DNA of 22,035 nucleotides from positions 1 through 22,035 of the forward strand of contig JBCKVB010000025.1 in NCBI GenBank assembly GCA_038924245.1, written 5' to 3'. The DNA comes from SURF-13 sp038924245. GTDB lineage: Bacteria > Pseudomonadota > Gammaproteobacteria > SURF-13. Shown piece by piece: positions 13,574 to 22,035 of the stretch. The notes under the pieces were generated by a model, which saw only the letters and a program-made list of their open reading frames with translations, made no database searches and was not told the DNA's origin. Within the stretch, counting starts at the first letter, position 1; each line of letters opens with the position of its first letter. The translations under genes and the position numbers were made by a program.

Positions 13574-14830
13574 ATGAATCTTACTGAACTGAAACAAAAA
13601 TCCGCCTCCGACTTGATAGACCTGGCCCAATCCATGGGCCTGGAGGGCATGGCGCGCTCGCGCAAACAGGAGGTGATCTTCGCCATCCTCAAGGCGCACG
13701 CGCAAAAAGGCGAAGACATCTCCGGCGACGGGGTGCTGGAAATCCTGCAAGACGGCTACGGCTTCCTGCGCTCCGGGGACAGTTCCTATCTCGCCGGGCC
13801 AGACGACATCTACGTCTCACCCAGCCAGGTGCGGCGCTTCAACCTGCGCACCGGCGACACGGTGTCCGGCAAAATCCGCCCGCCCAAGGAAGGCGAGCGC
13901 TACTTTGCGCTGCTCAAGGTGGATCACATCAACTTCGAATCGCCGGAAAATGCGCGCAACAAGGTACTGTTTGAAAACCTGACGCCGCTGTTCGCCAACA
14001 AGCGGCTGACGCTGGAGCTCGGCAACGGCAGCACCGAGGACTTGACTGCGCGCGTGATAGACCTGTTCGCCCCCATCGGCAAGGGCCAGCGCGGCCTGAT
14101 CGTCTCGCCGCCCAAGGCGGGCAAGACGATGATGCTGCAAAACATCGCGCACTCCATCGCCGCCAAACACCCGGAATGTTACTTGATCGTGCTGTTGATA
14201 GACGAGCGCCCGGAGGAAGTCACCGAGATGCAGCGCTCGGTGAAGGGCGAAGTGGTATCGTCCACCTTTGACGAACCGGCCAACCGCCACGTGCAGGTGG
14301 CCGAGATGGTGATCGAGAAGGCCAAGCGCCTGGTGGAACACAAGCGCGACGTGGTGATTCTGCTCGATTCCATCACGCGCCTGGCGCGCGCCTACAACAC
14401 GGTGGTACCCGCTTCCGGCAAGGTGCTCACCGGCGGCGTGGACGCCAACGCCCTGCAACGCCCCAAGCGCTTTTTCGGCGCGGCGCGCAACATCGAGGAA
14501 GGCGGCAGTCTCACCATTATCGCCACCGCGCTGGTGGAGACCGGTTCCAAGATGGACGATGTGATCTACGAGGAATTCAAGGGCACCGGCAATATGGAAA
14601 TCCATATGGACCGCAAGATCGCCGAGAAGCGCATTTACCCCGCGATCAACATCAACCGCTCCGGCACGCGCCGCGAAGAGCTGCTCACCAAGCCGGATGA
14701 ATTACAGAAGATGTGGGTGCTGCGCAAGCTCTTGCACCCGATGGACGAACTCGCGGCCATGGAGTTCCTGCTGGAGCGCCTCAAGGCCACCAAGACCAAC
14801 GCCGAGTTCTTCGATTCGATGAAGCGCTGA
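13574..14830 (+). CDS. rho: Transcription termination factor Rho
   Basis: The 418-aa hexameric RNA-dependent ATPase terminates transcription. The N-terminal domain starts MNLTELKQKSASDLIDLAQ. The OB-fold RNA-binding domain (about 50-125) holds GYGFLRS (61-67). The P-loop is SPPKAGKT at 178-185 with K184. The Walker B region is VVILLDSITRLARAYN, with the Q-loop TGGVDANALQRPKRFFGAARN and R-loop KGTGNMEIHMDR following. Length and sequence are near those of E. coli Rho. ATG at 13574 has only a weak ribosome-binding site. The leader contains a GC-rich hairpin (13480-13491) and a possible 19-codon ORF. It is convergent with glgP. Confidence 0.98.
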   Translation: MNLTELKQKSASDLIDLAQSMGLEGMARSRKQEVIFAILKAHAQKGEDISGDGVLEILQDGYGFLRSGDSSYLAGPDDIYVSPSQVRRFNLRTGDTVSGKIRPPKEGERYFALLKVDHINFESPENARNKVLFENLTPLFANKRLTLELGNGSTEDLTARVIDLFAPIGKGQRGLIVSPPKAGKTMMLQNIAHSIAAKHPECYLIVLLIDERPEEVTEMQRSVKGEVVSSTFDEPANRHVQVAEMVIEKAKRLVEHKRDVVILLDSITRLARAYNTVVPASGKVLTGGVDANALQRPKRFFGAARNIEEGGSLTIIATALVETGSKMDDVIYEEFKGTGNMEIHMDRKIAEKRIYPAININRSGTRREELLTKPDELQKMWVLRKLLHPMDELAAMEFLLERLKATKTNAEFFDSMKR

Positions 14831-14833
14831 ACG

Positions 14834-14939
14834 GCAGAGAAAAGATACAAGGGAAAAGAGAAAAGTTAAAACCTTGAGGTGTTTGAACGAAGGCGGCTGA
14901 GAAATAATACAATCCTTTTCTCTTGCCTCTTTTCTCTGC
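14834..14939. terminator. Bidirectional terminator-like inverted repeat between rho and glgP
   Basis: The left arm begins GCAGAGAAAAGA and runs purine-rich to about 14865. The right arm (14915-14939) is its reverse complement, CTTTTCTCTTGCCTCTTTTC onwards. The stem is A/G on one side and T/C on the other, so each direction ends in a T-rich stretch. It sits exactly between the convergent 3' ends of rho (14830) and glgP (14944). Confidence 0.65.
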
Positions 14940-14943
14940 TTTT

Positions 14944-17430
<2,487 letters not shown>

Positions 17431-17485
17431 TGACTATCTCCCGAATTTCCTTGCATCATCAACTATTACAGCTATTACATCAATA

Positions 17486-17504
17486 CCGGATACGCATAAT
17501 CCGG
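17486..17504. repeat. Single small palindrome, family A-like (CCGGAT/ATCCGG)
   Basis: A 6-bp stem with a 7-nt loop lies between glgP and the DUF3135-like gene. It shares the CCGGAT core with the REP-like block at 4846-4921 but lacks GTAG feet. Confidence 0.5.
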
Positions 17505-17589
17505 GCCAACTTTTCTCATCATTATCCGTAAGGAATTTAAAGTTCACTTTATGTTAATATTAACCGGGCACAACAGGTGCAGGTGTGTC

Positions 17590-17979
17590 ATGCAATCCGC
17601 CTTTGACTGGGATATCAACTTTGACGAATGGTCGGCCCTGGCCAGCACCGACCCGGAGGCGTTCGAGCACCTGCGCGCCTCCCTGGTGAGCCAGGTACTG
17701 GAGCGCGCCCCGGAGCGCCGTCAGGAACGGTTGCGCTGGTTGTAGTGGCGCATAGACCGGGTGCGCGAGCGCTCCGCCACGCCGCTCGCCGCCTGCATCC
17801 GCATCTCCGGCATGATGTGGGACTCGGTGATGGGCGAAGGCGGCCTGGTGGAGGCGCTGCAGGGTTTACGTAAATTGGAGCCACCGCGCGCCAAGCGCGC
17901 TCATACTACGGCCCAGGTGCTGCTGTTCCGACCCGTTTCCGCCACCGGCTCAACGCAACAGCCCGCCTTGCCGGAATAA
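17590..17979 (+). pseudogene. DUF3135-like protein interrupted by an in-frame TAG
   Basis: The first part (MQSAFDWDINFDEWSALAST to ERLRWL, 51 codons) and the second part (WRIDRVRERS to QPALPE) are in one frame, separated only by TAG at 17743-17745. Read through, they give a product of about 129 residues that resembles DUF3135 proteins from memory: an acidic start with FDEWSALASTDPEAFE, then WRIDRVRE, then PLAACIRISGMMWDSVMG. In relatives I recall LQWRID at the break, so a single C-to-T change (CAG to TAG) would explain it. Function of the family is unknown. Recoding or a sequencing error are alternatives to a true pseudogene. The end of the frame overlaps the rpmE promoter. Confidence 0.7.
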
Positions 17980-17996
17980 GGCGTCTCCGCTATAAT
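17968..17996 (+). promoter_or_regulatory. Sigma70-type promoter for rpmE
   Basis: TTGCCG (17968-17973) and a perfect TATAAT (17991-17996) are separated by exactly 17 bp. The start of transcription would be near 18003, about 60 nt before the rpmE ATG. The -35 box lies in the last codons of the DUF3135-like frame. Confidence 0.75.
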
Positions 17997-18061
17997 TAGC
18001 CGTTTTGTTGGCGCGTCTTTTAACGCGTGGCCGCTCCACAGCATTCAAGAGGTTGGATTCG

Positions 18062-18265
18062 ATGAAACCGGATATACACCCCGCCTACGCGGAGATCAGC
18101 ATCACCTGCAGTTGCGGCAACACCTTCAAGACCCGCTCCACCTCGGACAGCGACTTGCATCTGGACGTGTGCTCGGCATGCCACCCGTTCTACACCGGCA
18201 AGCACAAGCTCGTGGACAGCGGCGGGCGCGTGGATAAGTTCAAGCAGAAGTACCGGATCAAGTAG
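18062..18265 (+). CDS. rpmE: 50S ribosomal protein L31, zinc-binding type
   Basis: This 67-aa ribosomal protein bridges the subunits. It has the zinc-binding cysteines C16, C18, C37 and C40 (ITCSCGN, VCSACHPFYTGK), the C+ form of L31, so it is the zinc-replete paralogue. The C-terminus GGRVDKFKQKY is typical. ATG at 18062 follows AAGAGG at about 9 nt. It lies behind a strong promoter and 25 bp upstream of the nuclease gene, which may be read from the same promoter. Confidence 0.97.
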   Translation: MKPDIHPAYAEISITCSCGNTFKTRSTSDSDLHLDVCSACHPFYTGKHKLVDSGGRVDKFKQKYRIK

Positions 18266-18290
18266 AAGCCGCTTAAGGCGTAAGGCAGCC

Positions 18291-19061
18291 ATGCCGCGCC
18301 GCTACATTGTTTTTCTCGCCGCCGCCTTGCTGTGGGCGGCTCCCTGTTCCGCCGCAACGGATAATTGCCGCGCCGACCGCCTCGATCAGCAGGCGCGCGT
18401 GAGTCATGTGCACGATGGCGACACGATCAAGCTGGAAGATGGGCAAAGCCTGCGCCTGATCGGCATCAACACACCGGAGCTCGGGCGCGATGGCGCGCGC
18501 CCCGAAGCGCTGGCCGAGGAGGCGCGCGCCGAGCTGCAAAACCTGCTGGCGCACTCCCCTGAACTCGCGCTGCGTTTCGACAGCGAGCGGCGCGATCGCT
18601 ACGGCAGGCTGCTCGCGCACCTGTTTCTGCCCGACGGCCGCAGCGTCGCCGCGCATCTCCTGGAGCAAGGGCTGGCCACGCAACTCCTGGTGCCGCCCAA
18701 CGCGTGGAACCTGACCTGTTATCAGCAGGCCGAGCAAACGGCGCGCGCGGCGCGGCGCGGCATCTGGTCACGCCCGGAATACCAGCCCGTGGACAGCCGT
18801 CATTTGCCCGCCAACGCGCGGGGTTTTCATCTCATCCAAGGACGCGTGGAGCGCGTCGGGCACAGCGCAAAATCGGTATGGCTCAACCTGGAAGGCGGAG
18901 TGGCGCTGCGCATCGCCCGCGGCGATCTGAACTATTTCGCCGATTTGCCGCTCGAACGTCTGCAAGGCCAGGTAATACTGGCGCGCGGCTGGATTTATCC
19001 CGGCCAGCGCGGGCCTGCGATGCGCATCCGCCACCCCGTCGCGCTGGAGCGGCTGCATTAG
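18291..19061 (+). CDS. Secreted thermonuclease-like (SNase domain) protein
   Basis: The 256-aa protein has an N-terminal signal peptide (hydrophobic IVFLAAALLWAAPCSA, cleavage near residue 22). A staphylococcal-nuclease domain follows (about 34-160): HDGDTIKL (41-48) with D44, RLIGINTPE with R55 and E63, and DRYGRLLAHL with R106. These match the calcium and catalytic residues D40/R35/E43/R87 of SNase, so it is probably an active periplasmic or secreted nuclease. The C-terminal ~95 residues (FHLIQGRVERVG onward) form a second, OB-fold-like domain of unknown role. It lies 25 bp after rpmE and 16 bp before the M48 gene, a likely operon. Confidence 0.88.
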   Translation: MPRRYIVFLAAALLWAAPCSAATDNCRADRLDQQARVSHVHDGDTIKLEDGQSLRLIGINTPELGRDGARPEALAEEARAELQNLLAHSPELALRFDSERRDRYGRLLAHLFLPDGRSVAAHLLEQGLATQLLVPPNAWNLTCYQQAEQTARAARRGIWSRPEYQPVDSRHLPANARGFHLIQGRVERVGHSAKSVWLNLEGGVALRIARGDLNYFADLPLERLQGQVILARGWIYPGQRGPAMRIRHPVALERLH

Positions 19062-19077
19062 AGGGTATAATTTCAAC

Positions 19078-20544
19078 ATGCCATTTTTATTACGTTGCCT
19101 GAGCGCCGCGCTGTTTTCGGCGCTGCTCAGCGCCTGCGCCACCAATCCGGTGACCGGACAGAGCGACTTCGTGCTGATGTCAGAAGAGCAGGAGGTCAAG
19201 ACCGGACGCGAGGCCGCGCCGGAAATCATCAAGGAATTCGGCCAATACGAAGGCGAGGAGTTGCAGAATTACGTGCAACGCGTGGGCGAGCGGCTGGCCG
19301 CGAACAGTCATCGCGCCAACCTGGTGTACCGTTTCACCGTGCTCGACAGCGCGGACGTGAACGCCTTCGCCCTGCCCGGCGGCTACATTTACATCACGCG
19401 CGGCCTGCTCGCCTATCTCAACTCGGAGGCGGAGCTGGCTGCGGTGCTGGCGCACGAGATCGGCCACGTCACCGCGCGCCACAGCGTGCGCCAGCAGAGC
19501 GCGGCCGGCGCCGCCAATCTCGGTTACACGCTGGGTTCGATTTTATTGCCGGAGTTGCGTAATCAGGGCGCGCAACAAATCTTCAATGTACTGGGCGGGG
19601 CACTGCTGTCCGGCTACGGGCGCGAGCACGAACTGGAGGCGGACCGTTTGGGCGCGGAGTATCTGGCGCGCAGCGGCTACGATCCGCAGGCGATGATCAA
19701 GGTCATCAGCGTGCTCAAGAACCAGGAAAGTTTCGAGCGCCAACTGGCCCAGGAAGAAGGACGCGAGGCGCGCGTCTATCACGGCCTGTTCGCCACTCAT
19801 CCCGATAACGACACGCGGTTGCAACAGGTGGTGGCCAGCGCGGAGCAGTTCCGGAGCGAGCAAGCCACGCAGGTGCGCCAGGAGGATTATATGCGCGCGC
19901 TCGATGGCCTCACCTTCGGCGACAGCGAGAAGGAAGGCGTGCGCCGCGGCAGCGCGTTTTATCACGCCGATCTCGGCTTTGCGTTGCGTTTCCCCGCAGG
20001 CTGGCGCGTGGAAAACCGTCCCACCCAGGTCAGCGCCAGCGCGCCGGATAACGCCGCCTTGCTCAGCCTGTTCGCGGAAGACATCAATCAGCGCGTATCG
20101 CCGGAGCAGTTTCTGCGCACGCGCTTGAAGCTCACCAAGCTGGAACAAGGCGAGAGCTTTACCCACCAGGACATGCCGGGCTACACTGCGCTCGCCAGCA
20201 CGCGCTCGCCGTTCGGCGTCCGCCCGGTGCGCTTCGCCGTGCTGTACTTCAACAACAAGGCCTATATCTTCGCCGGCGCGGCCAAGGATGAGCGCAGTCC
20301 TTACGCCTACGACGCCGAATTCCTCGACAGCGCGCGCAGCTTCCACGCCCTCACCGCGCAGGAAAGACCGCTCGCCACGGCGCTCAAGCTCGACATCGTG
20401 CGCGCCCAACCCAACACCCGCTTTGCCGCGTTGGCGCGCGCATCCGGCATTCCCCATCACGCGGAGGAGCAGTTGCGCCTGCTCAATCAGCTCTATCCGG
20501 ACGGCGAACCGCGGCCGGGCGATTTAATCAAAACCGTACACTGA
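19078..20544 (+). CDS. M48-family metalloprotease lipoprotein (BepA/LoiP-like)
   Basis: This 488-aa protein has a lipoprotein signal with lipobox LLSAC (C20), so it is probably tethered in the periplasm. The zinc protease motif is HEIGH at 126-130, with a third ligand in EHELEADRLG (E185), as in M48 peptidases. Related proteins (BepA, LoiP) clear misassembled outer-membrane proteins. The region after ~280 (FYHADLGFALRFPAGW onward) is a separate C-terminal domain rather than the TPR domain of BepA. The lipobox and catalytic motif are intact. It ends 2 nt before the malic enzyme start (20547), probably co-transcribed. Confidence 0.9.
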   Translation: MPFLLRCLSAALFSALLSACATNPVTGQSDFVLMSEEQEVKTGREAAPEIIKEFGQYEGEELQNYVQRVGERLAANSHRANLVYRFTVLDSADVNAFALPGGYIYITRGLLAYLNSEAELAAVLAHEIGHVTARHSVRQQSAAGAANLGYTLGSILLPELRNQGAQQIFNVLGGALLSGYGREHELEADRLGAEYLARSGYDPQAMIKVISVLKNQESFERQLAQEEGREARVYHGLFATHPDNDTRLQQVVASAEQFRSEQATQVRQEDYMRALDGLTFGDSEKEGVRRGSAFYHADLGFALRFPAGWRVENRPTQVSASAPDNAALLSLFAEDINQRVSPEQFLRTRLKLTKLEQGESFTHQDMPGYTALASTRSPFGVRPVRFAVLYFNNKAYIFAGAAKDERSPYAYDAEFLDSARSFHALTAQERPLATALKLDIVRAQPNTRFAALARASGIPHHAEEQLRLLNQLYPDGEPRPGDLIKTVH

Positions 20545-20546
20545 CC

Positions 20547-21776
<1,230 letters not shown>

Positions 21777-21779
21777 ACC

Positions 21780-22035
21780 ATGAACGCATTCAAAATCATT
21801 TTGGTTATCGCCCTGTTCGCCTATGGCGCGCTCGCCCAAGCCACGTTTAAACCGCGTGAAGAGCGCTGGGCTCAGCAAATTCAAGAATATCTGATGGTGG
21901 GCGAGATGCAGTGGCTATTCGACGACGCACAGGGTCCTGCTAGTGTCGCGGGAGGCAGGATGCCGGAGGTGATCCCCGCCGGAAAGTTCTTGAGTATTTA
22001 CACCGCGCCCGCCGCGGGTAAGGCCAAGGGTGCGG
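21780..22035 (+). CDS. DUF3530-like alpha/beta-hydrolase family protein, 5' part
   Basis: The frame is open to the window edge (85 codons visible). It starts with a signal peptide (MNAFKIILVIALFAYGALAQA). The mature start KPREERWAQQIQEYLMVGEMQWLFDD and later GKFLSIYTAP recall the N-terminal region of DUF3530 proteins, which continue into an alpha/beta-hydrolase-like domain that lies outside this window. ATG at 21780 is 3 nt after the malic enzyme stop, with no clear Shine-Dalgarno, so it is probably translationally coupled. The assignment is from memory and only for the N-terminus. Confidence 0.6.
   Translation, partial: MNAFKIILVIALFAYGALAQATFKPREERWAQQIQEYLMVGEMQWLFDDAQGPASVAGGRMPEVIPAGKFLSIYTAPAAGKAKGA

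Noticed and set aside
13817..14605. A 262-codon minus-strand frame opposite rho
   Set aside because: Antisense of a highly conserved gene, rich in His/Gly/Val/Arg, with no family resemblance.
19543..20460. A 305-codon minus-strand frame opposite the M48 gene
   Set aside because: Shadow of a gene with intact lipobox and HEIGH motif; no start signals.

Overview
The window looks like chromosomal DNA from a gammaproteobacterium. The strongest sign is the rhlB / trxA / rho neighbourhood, with rhlB divergent from trxA-rho as in enterics, together with Rho, IspH, RpmE and type IV minor pilins of gammaproteobacterial type. I cannot name the genus. Two compositional zones are visible: roughly 1-2770 is AT-rich, and the rest is clearly GC-rich.

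Region 1 (1-2770) is one end of an integrated genetic element. A tyrosine recombinase gene lies about 100 bp from the 3' end of tRNA-Thr(CGT), the classic arrangement for integration into a tRNA gene. All its genes lie on the minus strand: the integrase, a 162-aa protein with HUH-endonuclease-like motifs (tentative), a ~420-bp non-coding stretch rich in palindromes, and an ATGA-overlapping pair encoding a 55-aa ribbon-helix-helix-like protein and a 67-aa unknown. The element continues beyond the left edge.

Region 2 (2770-5085) holds tRNA-Thr, an Irr-like Fur-family regulator lacking the CxxC zinc motif and bracketed by two copies of a palindromic repeat, and thiO (glycine oxidase).

Region 3 (5085-9088) is a type IV pilus minor-pilin locus. 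pilE is divergent from a fimT-pilW-pilX-pilV operon. No pilY1 is present, and PilX is unusually long.

Region 4 (9233-12856, minus strand) runs rhlB, mtnD and mtnB (methionine salvage), ispH (isoprenoids), separated by palindromic repeats. mtnC is absent here. Region 5 (13077-17430) holds trxA and rho on the plus strand, convergent with glgP (glycogen phosphorylase).

Region 6 (17590-22035, plus strand) holds a DUF3135-like gene interrupted by an in-frame TAG, rpmE behind a strong sigma70-type promoter, a secreted thermonuclease-like protein, an M48 lipoprotein metalloprotease, a malic enzyme and the start of a DUF3530-like protein.

The most unusual genome-scale feature is the density of intergenic palindromic repeats. 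At least five families are present, many starting with GTAG as REP elements do. Several supply the stop codon or last residues of the neighbouring gene, and one also supplies the ribosome-binding site of the next gene. No REP-associated transposase gene lies in the window.
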